Shown here in pieces: positions 17,938 through 25,381 of a stretch of DNA of 64,000 nt. Source of the stretch: Amarolinea aalborgensis. GTDB lineage: Bacteria; Chloroflexota; Anaerolineae; SSC4; Amarolineaceae. Made by a program: the position numbers and the translations under genes. Under the pieces are notes generated by a model. It made no database searches, had not been told where the DNA came from, and worked only from the letters and a program-made list of their open reading frames with translations. Where the stretch lies: the NCBI RefSeq assembly GCF_900491745.1, contig NZ_UETR01000003.1, positions 248,001 through 312,000 on the forward strand. The letters are read 5' to 3'. The stretch's first letter is position 1; every line of letters begins with the position of its first letter.

Positions 17938-18504
17938 ATGAACCGCCATACGCTTGTCTACCTTGTCATGAGTCTGTTCATTGGCCTGACAACGGTTTCG
18001 TTGCTCTTCGACGCCCTGCCGCTCGCCCAGGCTGACGCCTCGCTGGCGCCCGTCGGCCTGACCGAAACCTTTACGCCGACCGACACGCCGATTACGCCAG
18101 CGCCAACCGAGACGCCAACAATGACGCCAGCGCCAACAGAGACGCCAACGATGACGCCGGCCCCGACAGAGACGCCCACGATGACGCCAGCGCCGACAGA
18201 GACGCCCACGATGACGCCAGCGCCGACAGAGACGCCGACAATGACGCCGGCGCCAACACAGACGCCGACGATGACGGGCACGCCGATACCAACAAGCACG
18301 CCGGGCCAGGCGCCGACAAACACCCCAGCCCCGTCGCCTACCGGCACGCCGACGGCCTTTGTTGGTTTGCCCGTCACCGGCGCTGCTGCTCCCCAGGGCG
18401 AAGCGTTTCCCTGGCTCCTGATGTGGGCCGCGGCGGCGGTTGGCAGCCTCGGCCTTCTGGCCTTTGGCCTGAGTAACCGGGCGCGCCGCCCCACGCGGCG
18501 CTAG
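17938..18504 (+). CDS. LPVTG-anchored Pro/Thr-rich stalk protein
   Basis: 188 aa. The ATG at 17938 has AAGGAGG just upstream. Signal peptide about 1-30, then a TETPTMTPAP repeat region with no folded domain. The C-terminus is a complete sortase sorting signal: LPVTG, then a hydrophobic helix (PWLLMWAAAAVGSLGLLAFGL), then a basic tail (RARRPTRR). Known sortase substrates are cleaved between Thr and Gly and linked to the envelope. No sortase gene is in this window. It lies between the ice-binding and C25 peptidase genes, probably in one transcript, so it may be a tether or spacer for the neighbouring secreted proteins (inference). Confidence 0.7.
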   Translation: MNRHTLVYLVMSLFIGLTTVSLLFDALPLAQADASLAPVGLTETFTPTDTPITPAPTETPTMTPAPTETPTMTPAPTETPTMTPAPTETPTMTPAPTETPTMTPAPTQTPTMTGTPIPTSTPGQAPTNTPAPSPTGTPTAFVGLPVTGAAAPQGEAFPWLLMWAAAAVGSLGLLAFGLSNRARRPTRR

Positions 18505-18517
18505 GGTCACACCAGGC

Positions 18518-21499
18518 ATGTTCCGCATCCGCCGGTGGGTCGTCACCCTGCTGGTTTTGGCGCTGACGTCTGGAAGTGCGGGCGACCTGGCACATGCCTC
18601 GTCGCCCGCACCCATGTTCCAGGCATCCTCCCCCGTGGTGAACGCCCTGGCGGACGGATTGAGCCTGGAATGGCGCGCGGCCCTGCCTGACCTCAGCCGC
18701 GGCGCCGACGGAACCGTTTCGGTCAACATCTCCGGTTATGCCCAAACCGATACGCCCGGCGCGCCGCTGCTGCCGCTGACCTCTGTGCTTGTGGCCCTGC
18801 CCCCAGGCGCGCGCCCCGCATTCCAAATCATCCAGGCAGAAGCAACCGATCTGCTTCTGCCCGGCCCAGTGGCGTTGGCGCCGCGTCCGGCAGGCGTTCG
18901 ACGTGACGCAGACGGTCAGGTCATCGGCGGCGCCTTTACCGCCAACACAGGTGCGTTGGCTGATGAGGTTGACGCGCTCCCGCTCTCAGAAGGGCGCTCC
19001 GAACCAGGCGATGGTCCTATCACGCTGACCCTGCTTGGCGCCTTGCGCGGCGTGTCCATTGCCCGGCTCACCTTTTTTCCAGCGCGCCCCGCAGCGAATC
19101 AACTGCGCGCCACGACACACATTCACGTTGTGCTCAGATTCAATGCCAATGCTGCTGAAGACCAGGGTTCGTGGCCGCGCTCTTCTATGTCCGCGCCAGC
19201 GGATCCGCTCCTGGCAGTCTTGAGGCGCTCTGTGATCAATCCAGAGCAAGTCCAGCCTTCCCCATTACCTTCCATCCCCGCTCCGATCCCGAGGCAGACC
19301 GGGCCGCCGCGCGCGATCATCTCCGTGGCGCAGCCCGGCCTCGTTGCCATTTCCTACGCCAGCCTGGCTGCGATCGGTTTTCCCCTCGTGGGCCATGACC
19401 CGCAGTTTTTACATCTCACCCGCGCAGGGGCCGAAATTGCTATGCAGTGGGACGGCGACGGGGATGCGGTTTTCGAAGCGGATGAGCGGCTGCTGTTTTT
19501 TGCTGACCCCCGCTTCAGCCGGTGGACGACCGCCGATGTTTACTACCTCACGGTCGGCGATCAACCCGGCCTGCGCATGGCGAGCCGGCCGGCCAATCCC
19601 GCGCCGCGGCCCACCGGAACCGCCTGGCTCACGCAGACGATCGAAATCAACGCGCTTTATACGCCAACCTGCTATTGCGGGCGTCTGTCGCCGGGGCGCG
19701 ACGGCGATCGCTGGGCGTGGGATGATGTGCGCCAGCCCGATCGCGGCCACCCCGTCTATCCCTTTGGCGCGCTGCCTGCCCTGGATGCGACGCAGCCCGC
19801 GACCGTCACCCTCTGGCTCATGAGCTACACCGACCTCCCCAACCTGGCGCCGGATCACCGCGTGGACGTTGCTCTCAACGGGTTTGATCTGGGCCGCATC
19901 GCCTGGGATGGTCGGCAAGCCATCACGGCCACGCTGGCTGTGGCGCCGGGCGTGCTGGACGCGGCCAACAACGTCCTCAGCCTGCATCTGCCTGGGGTGG
20001 GCAGCATGGTCGAAGGGATGTGGCTCGATGGGTTCGCGCTGCGCTACGCGCGGGGAAATAGCTCCACGGGCGCTTCGGTTCTCTTCGCGGGGGCTGGCGA
20101 GCCGCGCACGTACAGCCTGGGGCTGGCCTCGACCGTCGGCCTGCGCGGCTACGATGTGACGCGCCCGGAAAACCCGGTGAGCCTGCTTGGGATCGCGCCA
20201 GCTTCCATCAGGGTGACCGATCCCGCTGGCGGCGGCGTCCACCGTTACCTGCTGACCTCGGCGGCGGCGATTCAGCCGCCGGCAGCCATGCGTCTTGCCG
20301 TAGAGTTGCAGCCAGGGCGCGGAGCCGATTATCTGATCCTTTCCTCCTCCCTTTTCATGCCGGCATTGACCGATTTGATTGCGCTGCGGCAGAGCCAGGG
20401 TTTGCTGGTGGCCGTCGAAAACCTGCAGGCGATTTACGATGCCTTCGATGGCCGCCCCACGCCCGCGGCGATTCACGCCTACCTGCAAAACGCCTACCAG
20501 ACGTGGAACCCGCGGCCGGCGTACGTGTTGCTCGTGGGCGACGGGTCGTTCGACCCCAAACTCTATCGCGCCGATTCAAAAGCAACATTCTTGCCGCCTT
20601 ACCTGGCTGACGTGGATCCGTGGATGGGCGAGACCGCGGCCGACAACCGCTATGCGCTGCTCGACGGCGACGGCGACATCTTGCCCGACCTGCTCGTGGG
20701 CCGTCTGCCGGTCAATACGCTGGCAGAAGCGCAAATCGTCGTGGACAAGATCGTGCGTTATGAAACCGATCCAATGCCCGGCGGATGGAACAGCCACGTT
20801 GTCTTCGTCGCGGATGACGCGGACGACGCCGGGGACTTTGCCGCCGACGCCGACCAGTTGGCTGCAGCGTTCGTGCAAGCGCCATTCACCCCCCACCCGA
20901 TTTACTATACGCCGCCAACCATGACCGTTGCGGATACGCGTCAGTCCATCCTCACGCGTTGGAACGGAGGCGCGGGGCTGATCTTGTACAATGGGCACTC
21001 GTCGGTGCGCCAGTGGGCCGCCGAGCGCCTTTTTCACCGCGACGATGTCCCTGCGCTGCACAACGCCCGCCGATGGCCCGTCGTCCTGGAAATGACCTGC
21101 TTCACCGGGCGGTTTCACGAGCCGGGCGGCGCAACCCTGGATGAAACCCTGCTGCGCGCCGCAGACGGCGGCGCGGTGGCTGTCTGGGGTGCGACCGGTT
21201 TGGGCGTCGCCACCGGCCACCAATCCTTGGCGCAGGGTTTCCTGGCCTCGACTCTGCAAGGCCATGAAGGGACCATCGGCGTGGGAACATTGGCTGGCAA
21301 GCTGGAATTGGTGGCGAGCGGTTCGAGCGCGCTGGACCTGGTAGACACCTTCACCCTGCTGGGCGACCCAGCGACGAACCTGAACCTGACTCTCGTCCCC
21401 TGGGCCAACAACGCTTATTTTCCGGTTATTCGTCTGAATCTGGCGCCCCGCATCAGCCAGGCGTATCTTCCGGTTATCCATGCTGCCAGCATGAATTGA
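18518..21499 (+). CDS. Secreted C25-family (gingipain-like) cysteine peptidase
   Basis: 993 aa with an N-terminal signal (about 1-27). The long N-terminal part resembles the propeptide and beta-sandwich regions of C25 proteins. The catalytic domain starts near LLVGDGSFDPKLY, with DxxLVGRLPVNTLAEAQ in between. The catalytic dyad is visible as His827 in LYNGHSSVRQW and Cys861 in LEMTCFTGRF. The C-terminus ends ...AYLPVIHAAS, the short YLP tail seen on several exported proteins here. C25 enzymes in Bacteroidetes are cargo or sorting proteases of type IX secretion; in Chloroflexota the role is unknown. The gene begins 13 nt after the LPVTG gene and ends this cluster. Confidence 0.85.
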   Translation: MFRIRRWVVTLLVLALTSGSAGDLAHASSPAPMFQASSPVVNALADGLSLEWRAALPDLSRGADGTVSVNISGYAQTDTPGAPLLPLTSVLVALPPGARPAFQIIQAEATDLLLPGPVALAPRPAGVRRDADGQVIGGAFTANTGALADEVDALPLSEGRSEPGDGPITLTLLGALRGVSIARLTFFPARPAANQLRATTHIHVVLRFNANAAEDQGSWPRSSMSAPADPLLAVLRRSVINPEQVQPSPLPSIPAPIPRQTGPPRAIISVAQPGLVAISYASLAAIGFPLVGHDPQFLHLTRAGAEIAMQWDGDGDAVFEADERLLFFADPRFSRWTTADVYYLTVGDQPGLRMASRPANPAPRPTGTAWLTQTIEINALYTPTCYCGRLSPGRDGDRWAWDDVRQPDRGHPVYPFGALPALDATQPATVTLWLMSYTDLPNLAPDHRVDVALNGFDLGRIAWDGRQAITATLAVAPGVLDAANNVLSLHLPGVGSMVEGMWLDGFALRYARGNSSTGASVLFAGAGEPRTYSLGLASTVGLRGYDVTRPENPVSLLGIAPASIRVTDPAGGGVHRYLLTSAAAIQPPAAMRLAVELQPGRGADYLILSSSLFMPALTDLIALRQSQGLLVAVENLQAIYDAFDGRPTPAAIHAYLQNAYQTWNPRPAYVLLVGDGSFDPKLYRADSKATFLPPYLADVDPWMGETAADNRYALLDGDGDILPDLLVGRLPVNTLAEAQIVVDKIVRYETDPMPGGWNSHVVFVADDADDAGDFAADADQLAAAFVQAPFTPHPIYYTPPTMTVADTRQSILTRWNGGAGLILYNGHSSVRQWAAERLFHRDDVPALHNARRWPVVLEMTCFTGRFHEPGGATLDETLLRAADGGAVAVWGATGLGVATGHQSLAQGFLASTLQGHEGTIGVGTLAGKLELVASGSSALDLVDTFTLLGDPATNLNLTLVPWANNAYFPVIRLNLAPRISQAYLPVIHAASMN

Positions 21500-21587
21500 T
21501 TTCACTTTCCCGCCCCAGGAAAGGCGAACCATCATGCAGGAGTCCAAAAATGAAAGCTGCGCCCGCTCGAAATCTACGCTGAACATC

Positions 21588-21687
21588 GTACACCAAAAGT
21601 TGCGCGGGCTGCTTTCGGGGTCTGCCCTTTTGCGACGAAAAATCTGGCGTTTGCGCTGATGACAACGCGACGCCCCTCTGCTATGCT
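21588..21687 (+). promoter_or_regulatory. conserved promoter block, copy B (before yeaQ-like gene 2)
   Basis: GTACACCAAAAGTTG, a weak GGGC/GCCC hairpin with TTTT, GCGACGAAAAA, TGGCGTTTGCGCTG (21645-21658), -35 ATGACA (21659-21664), 17 bp, -10 TATGCT (21682-21687). Confidence 0.8.
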
Positions 21688-21761
21688 ATGACGCAAGGAA
21701 GAGCATTCTTCCAGAGCGTTGACGGCGAGAGCTGTCTCTGAAAAAAAGGAAGGGTAGAACC

Positions 21762-22028
21762 ATGGGTATTCTTGCATGGATCGTCGTTGGGTTGATTGCT
21801 GGCTGGTTGGCCAGCCGAGTGATGAAGGGTCGCGGCTCCGGCCTGGTCGGCGACCTGGTGCTGGGGGTGGTAGGCGCCCTGTTGGGCGGCCTCATCGCGT
21901 CGACGCTGCTCAATATGCCGAATCCTGTGAACGGCATCAACGTCCCCAGTATTCTCGTGGCCTTCCTCGGCGCGGTAATCCTCATCGCCATCCTGAGGGC
22001 CGTTTCCGGTCGCCGCAGGCTGTTTTAA
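21762..22028 (+). CDS. GlsB/YeaQ/YmgE-family stress membrane protein, copy 2
   Basis: 88 aa and very similar to the copy that starts at 5109 (identical first 16 residues, same NGINV and AVILIAILR segments). Three Gly-rich hydrophobic segments. AGGAAGGG precedes the ATG. It heads a likely operon of YeaQ, PRC-barrel and cupin genes behind promoter block B. Biochemical role of the family is not established. Confidence 0.9.
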   Translation: MGILAWIVVGLIAGWLASRVMKGRGSGLVGDLVLGVVGALLGGLIASTLLNMPNPVNGINVPSILVAFLGAVILIAILRAVSGRRRLF

Positions 22029-22062
22029 GTTTGACACTCAAGTTGAATCGGGAGGTTGAAAC

Positions 22063-22596
22063 ATGGCGCGCTACGAATTTGTGAAGGGCTTGCCTGTCAT
22101 CACGATGGCAGAGGGCAAGCAAATTGGTAAGGTTGACGACCTGGTCGTTGATGCTGAGCGCAAGGCGGTCAGGTGGCTGCGCATTCGCAGCGGTGGGATC
22201 GGGATACTCGGCGGGGAGCGGCTGTGGGTATCGGCCGACGCCGTGCATGGGGTCGGCGAAGATGCCATTACGATCAACGCCGAAGCCGACGCTCGAACTC
22301 CTGCCGATGCGCCCGAAGCCCTCGCTTTGGTCAAAGCCAAGCGTGAGGTCATTGGCAACAAAGTGATGACTGAGAATGGGGAACGCTTGGGCGAGGTGCG
22401 TGACTACGAGTTTGACTCAGGTACTTTCGCCTTGACCTCTCTGTCTGTCCCGCCAGGCATGAACGTTGTTGGCGAGATTCTGACCATCCCAGGCGACAAG
22501 GTGCTTGCCATCGGGGAAGACTCCATTGTTGTCGCAGGGGACTCGGTGAAGCGGTTGCAGGGGACCGCAGACCTCGTGAACCAGCCGTCCGTCTGA
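22063..22596 (+). CDS. Double PRC-barrel domain protein
   Basis: 177 aa, soluble. Two PRC-barrel-like halves: about 1-75 (FVKGLPVITMAEGKQIGKVDDLVVD, then VRWLRIRSGG) and about 90-165 (VIGNKVMTENGERLGEVRDYEFD, then LTSLSVP). PRC barrels mediate protein-protein or RNA contacts, as in photosynthetic reaction centre subunit H and RimM; stand-alone ones often accompany stress genes. GGAGG lies before the ATG, 34 nt after the YeaQ stop. Confidence 0.82.
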   Translation: MARYEFVKGLPVITMAEGKQIGKVDDLVVDAERKAVRWLRIRSGGIGILGGERLWVSADAVHGVGEDAITINAEADARTPADAPEALALVKAKREVIGNKVMTENGERLGEVRDYEFDSGTFALTSLSVPPGMNVVGEILTIPGDKVLAIGEDSIVVAGDSVKRLQGTADLVNQPSV

Positions 22597-22609
22597 GCGC
22601 AGACGGACG
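22586..22609 (+). other. hairpin across the PRC-barrel stop codon
   Basis: A perfect 9-bp stem (22586-22594 with 22601-22609, loop GAGCGC) contains the TGA stop. Possible partial terminator or stability element between the PRC and cupin genes. Confidence 0.55.
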
Positions 22610-22675
22610 CTGCAATTGCGGCCGGCAACGCGCCGGTTCTGAACCTATGGCGCACGTTGAGGAAAGGGAAACATC

Positions 22676-23068
22676 ATGAAAGGCTTTGTGCAAGACATCG
22701 AGAGCCTCGCCGTCAAGAATGACGATTTTCGCCGGGTGCTGTACACGGCAAAGCACTGCCAGCTCGTTCTTATGGCGTTGAAACCCAAAGAAGAGATCGG
22801 GGCGGAAGTCCACACGCTCGACCAGTTCTTTCGCGTGGAGGAGGGGACCGGCGAGGCAATTCTCGATGGCGTTCGGAATGCGATCGGAGCGGGCTACGCC
22901 GTGCTTGTTCCGGCGGGAGCGCATCACAACATCATCAATACCGGCAGTGTTCCACTGAAGCTCTATACGCTCTATGCGCCGCCGAATCATCGAGATGGCG
23001 TCGTCAACCCAACCCGCGCCGATGCAGAGGCCGACGACGAACAGTTCGAGGGCGAAACGACAGAATAG
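22676..23068 (+). CDS. Cupin-domain protein
   Basis: 130 aa. A single cupin beta-barrel with the two motifs in recognisable form: IGAEVHTLDQFFRVEEGTGE (His46, Gln50, Glu55/56) and PAGAHHNIINTG (His83/84). These residues are the likely metal ligands. Ligand or enzyme activity cannot be told. The acidic 25-residue tail is probably disordered. AGGAAAGGG precedes the ATG. Third gene of the yeaQ-PRC-cupin group; the second response regulator follows 109 nt later. Confidence 0.8.
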   Translation: MKGFVQDIESLAVKNDDFRRVLYTAKHCQLVLMALKPKEEIGAEVHTLDQFFRVEEGTGEAILDGVRNAIGAGYAVLVPAGAHHNIINTGSVPLKLYTLYAPPNHRDGVVNPTRADAEADDEQFEGETTE

Positions 23069-23087
23069 AGAGATTAACGGCAATCGG

Positions 23088-23116
23088 TTGAGTGGAATGA
23101 GAAAGTCTCGAATAAT
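23088..23116 (+). promoter_or_regulatory. possible promoter for the second response regulator
   Basis: TTGAGT (23088-23093), a 17-bp spacer, AATAAT (23111-23116). Moderate match only. Confidence 0.35.
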
Positions 23117-23177
23117 CACACTGGAACATGACTGAAAATACGCCGGGCTAAGACAGGCGAGCGAAGAAGATGACGCG

Positions 23178-23867
23178 ATGGCAAAAAAAACTATTCAGTT
23201 CATAGAATCAAGCGTTCGCGTCTTGATTGTTGATGACCATGCCATCGTGCGCAAGGGTATTCGCGCGCTGCTTTCTGAAGCCGGCGGCTTCGAGGTGGTG
23301 GCTGAAGCGGACAACGGCCAGGCAGCCGTGCTGCGTGCGCAGGAGAGCCAACCCGATGTCATCCTCATGGACCTGCTGATGCCAGGCATGGATGGCATCG
23401 AGGCGACGCGGCGGATCATCAGCCACCAGCCACAGGCGCGCATCCTCGTGCTGACCAGCTTTGCAGCCGACAACAAGGTCTTCCCCGCCATCAAAGCCGG
23501 CGCTATGGGGTATCTACTCAAAGACTCTGCTCCGAGCGAACTCATACGGGCGATCCGCCAGGTGCATCACGGCGAGCCATCGCTCCATTCGACCATTGCC
23601 CGCAAGTTGTTGCAAGAGATTGTACACCTGGCCGATCTGCAGTCGGCGCCCGCTGCGCTCACCCTGCGCGAAGTCGTGGTGCTGCAGTTGATCGCCCAGG
23701 GCTTGAGCCACCAGGAGATTGCCGATCGGATCGCAGTCGCTGAGTCCAGGATACGCGCCTACGTGAACCGTATTCTTGCCAAACTGCACCTGGCCAGCCG
23801 CACCCAGGCTGCGCTGTACGCGGCGCGGGCAGAGTTGATGGATGAGGGCGAGACTGAAGAGGGGTAG
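23178..23867 (+). CDS. NarL/FixJ-family response regulator, orphan paralogue
   Basis: 229 aa, same length as the regulator that starts at 4199 and nearly identical in the receiver domain (Asp65 in VILMDLLMPGMDG). In the C-terminal helix-turn-helix the recognition segment differs: SEPTVRTHVSRIL has become AESRIRAYVNRIL, removing the usual Thr-Val-x-x-His of the LuxR recognition helix. So it likely receives the same phosphate signal but reads DNA differently, or acts mainly as a dimer partner (inference). No kinase gene is adjacent. It is followed by promoter block C. Confidence 0.88.
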   Translation: MAKKTIQFIESSVRVLIVDDHAIVRKGIRALLSEAGGFEVVAEADNGQAAVLRAQESQPDVILMDLLMPGMDGIEATRRIISHQPQARILVLTSFAADNKVFPAIKAGAMGYLLKDSAPSELIRAIRQVHHGEPSLHSTIARKLLQEIVHLADLQSAPAALTLREVVVLQLIAQGLSHQEIADRIAVAESRIRAYVNRILAKLHLASRTQAALYAARAELMDEGETEEG

Positions 23868-23910
23868 CCGCATCTACCATGTTCTTCATGGAACCTGTCC
23901 ACCAAACACC

Positions 23911-24010
23911 GTACATCAAACGTATCAAGGGCTGCCCGTGGGGGCTATGTTTCTGTTACGAAAAATGTGGCGTTTGCGCTGATGACAGGGTCGCCCTCTT
24001 ATGATACACT
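23911..24010 (+). promoter_or_regulatory. conserved promoter block, copy C (before yggT-like gene)
   Basis: GTACATCAAACGTATCAAGG nearly repeats copy E. Further on: ACGAAAAA, TGGCGTTTGCGCTG (23968-23981), -35 ATGACA (23982-23987), 17 bp, -10 TACACT (24005-24010). Confidence 0.78.
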
Positions 24011-24026
24011 ATGTACATGAGGAACA

Positions 24027-24063
24027 GCGACCCGCCAAGGTTATGGGCGGAGATCGCCTTCTC
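24027..24063 (+). other. 5' leader hairpin conserved with the yeaQ leader
   Basis: CCCGCC (24031-24036) pairs with GGGCGG (24045-24050), extended by GCGA/TCGC. The 3' part through CCTTCTC matches 5067-5084. CCTTC could pair with the GAGGG of the ribosome site at 24069-24073, so it may control translation (inference). Confidence 0.5.
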
Positions 24064-24079
24064 TCTTGGAGGGTGCATG

Positions 24080-24547
24080 ATGACAATTGGACAACGTGAC
24101 GAGCAGGCCGCCGATGTTGGCCCCCTGAATGTAAGCACAGGCAGCACTGCCCGCACAACGGCGCAGCAGACGGAGACCTTCACCAGCGACCCGTACGCTG
24201 TGCGACGCGAGGGGACCCTCAGAGTCCAGAATGGCATTTATCTGCTTTTTGGAATTCTGGAGGGGCTGCTGGCTATCCGCTTCGTCTTGCCTCTACTGGG
24301 CGCGAACCCGGCCGCAGGCTTTGCGCAGTTCATCTACGGCGTCACGAAACCGTTCCTCGCCCCGTTCGTGGGGCTGTTTGGGACGACGCGCTTTGGGAAC
24401 AGCGTGTTCGAGGTGAATCCACTGGTGGCGATCCTCGTCTACGCACTGATCGCGTGGGTGCTAGTGAAGGCGATAGGGCTGGTGATCGGCGATACGCGGC
24501 GTGGCGTGCGCACGACATCAAGCCAAATAGACACGCGTGTCAGATAG
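24080..24547 (+). CDS. YggT-family membrane protein
   Basis: 155 aa from the ATG at 24080; an ATG directly before it (24077) is too close to GGAGGG (24068-24073). About 45 hydrophilic N-terminal residues, then two membrane segments with the YggT pattern (NGIYLLFGILEGLLAIRFVLPLLGANP; VNPLVAILVYALIAWVLVKAI) and the KPFLAPFVGLF amphipathic loop. YggT proteins are small membrane proteins linked to osmotic or potassium stress and, in Gram-positives and plastids, to membrane organisation. Behind promoter block C; the LEA-like gene follows 46 nt later. Confidence 0.8.
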   Translation: MTIGQRDEQAADVGPLNVSTGSTARTTAQQTETFTSDPYAVRREGTLRVQNGIYLLFGILEGLLAIRFVLPLLGANPAAGFAQFIYGVTKPFLAPFVGLFGTTRFGNSVFEVNPLVAILVYALIAWVLVKAIGLVIGDTRRGVRTTSSQIDTRVR

Positions 24548-24593
24548 ATCTGTTTGATAGGTAGTTCACGATTTCACCCATTTGGAGGAAAGT

Positions 24594-25133
24594 ATGTTTA
24601 CCCACATTAAGAATGCTGCTCAGGACGTGAAGGATAAGGTCGAGGATGTGGCTCACGACGTCATGGACAAGGTCGGGGACGCTGCTCACGCCGTGAAGGA
24701 CAAGGTCGAAGATGTGGCTCACGCCGTCACTGGCAAAGCCGAGGACGCTGCTCACGACGCGAAGGGCAAAGTTGAGGACGCCGCTCACGATGTCAAGGGC
24801 AAGGTCGAGGACGCTGCTCACGATGCCAAGGGCAAAGTCGAAGACACCGCTCACGATGTCAAGGGCAAAGTCGAAGACGCTGCTCACGACGCCAAGGGCA
24901 AGGTCGAAGACGCTGCTCACGACGCCAAGGGCACGGTCACGGATGCTGCTCATGATGTCAAGGGCAAGGTCAAGGACGCTGCTCACGATGCCAAGGGCAA
25001 GGTGACGGATGCTGCTCACGATGTCAAGGGCAAGGTCACGGATAAGGCTCACGATGTCAAGGGCAAGGTAGAAGACGCTGCTCACGACGCGAAGAGCAAG
25101 GTCGAAGAGGCTGTTCAGGACGCGAAGAGCTGA
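24594..25133 (+). CDS. LEA-like amphipathic repeat protein (long form)
   Basis: 179 aa from the ATG at 24594; GGAGG at 24584-24588 rules out the TTG at 24582. About fifteen near-perfect 11-residue units, AAHDAKGKVED or AAHDVKGKVTD, cover the whole protein, with no aromatic residue apart from the N-terminal Phe. This is classic group-3 LEA/apolipoprotein-like periodicity, so it is likely unfolded when hydrated and helical on drying. At DNA level the units are 33-bp near-repeats, open to copy-number change. Paralogue of the protein at 5426-5722, and in both places the partner gene encodes a small stress membrane protein. Confidence 0.75.
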   Translation: MFTHIKNAAQDVKDKVEDVAHDVMDKVGDAAHAVKDKVEDVAHAVTGKAEDAAHDAKGKVEDAAHDVKGKVEDAAHDAKGKVEDTAHDVKGKVEDAAHDAKGKVEDAAHDAKGTVTDAAHDVKGKVKDAAHDAKGKVTDAAHDVKGKVTDKAHDVKGKVEDAAHDAKSKVEEAVQDAKS

Positions 25134-25157
25134 GGGCAGTTGAGCGGTATCCTTCTA

Positions 25158-25276
25158 CCATGAAAGTAACTATTCAGGCAGCGCGCCGTGGCAAGCGAGC
25201 GGCGGCACGCCCTTGCGGCCCGAATTCATTCGGCGGCTGCAGTCGGCGCAGGATGCCTGAATAGTTACCCATGAAA
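25158..25276. mobile_element. IS66-type MITE (103 bp) with 8-bp target duplication
   Basis: Perfect 15-bp terminal inverted repeats, GTAACTATTCAGGCA at 25166-25180 and its complement at 25254-25268, are flanked by identical 8-mers CCATGAAA (25158-25165 and 25269-25276). Ends starting GTAA and an 8-bp duplication are the known hallmarks of the IS66 family. There is no coding capacity, so it would be moved in trans. It sits between the long LEA-like gene and the GT28 gene. Confidence 0.8.
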
Positions 25277-25381
25277 AACCATTCTATAGGCGGCGCGGCC
25301 AGCGGTCTTGCCGCTTATAGAATTGGGCCATCTGATGCCTTGCCCAAACGGGCGTGTGAGGCAAGAAGGAGGCTACGAACG

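Noticed and set aside
25271..25381. Upstream ATG for the GT28 gene
   Set aside because: It lies in the MITE target duplication, has no ribosome site, and the internal ATG at 25382 has a strong one.
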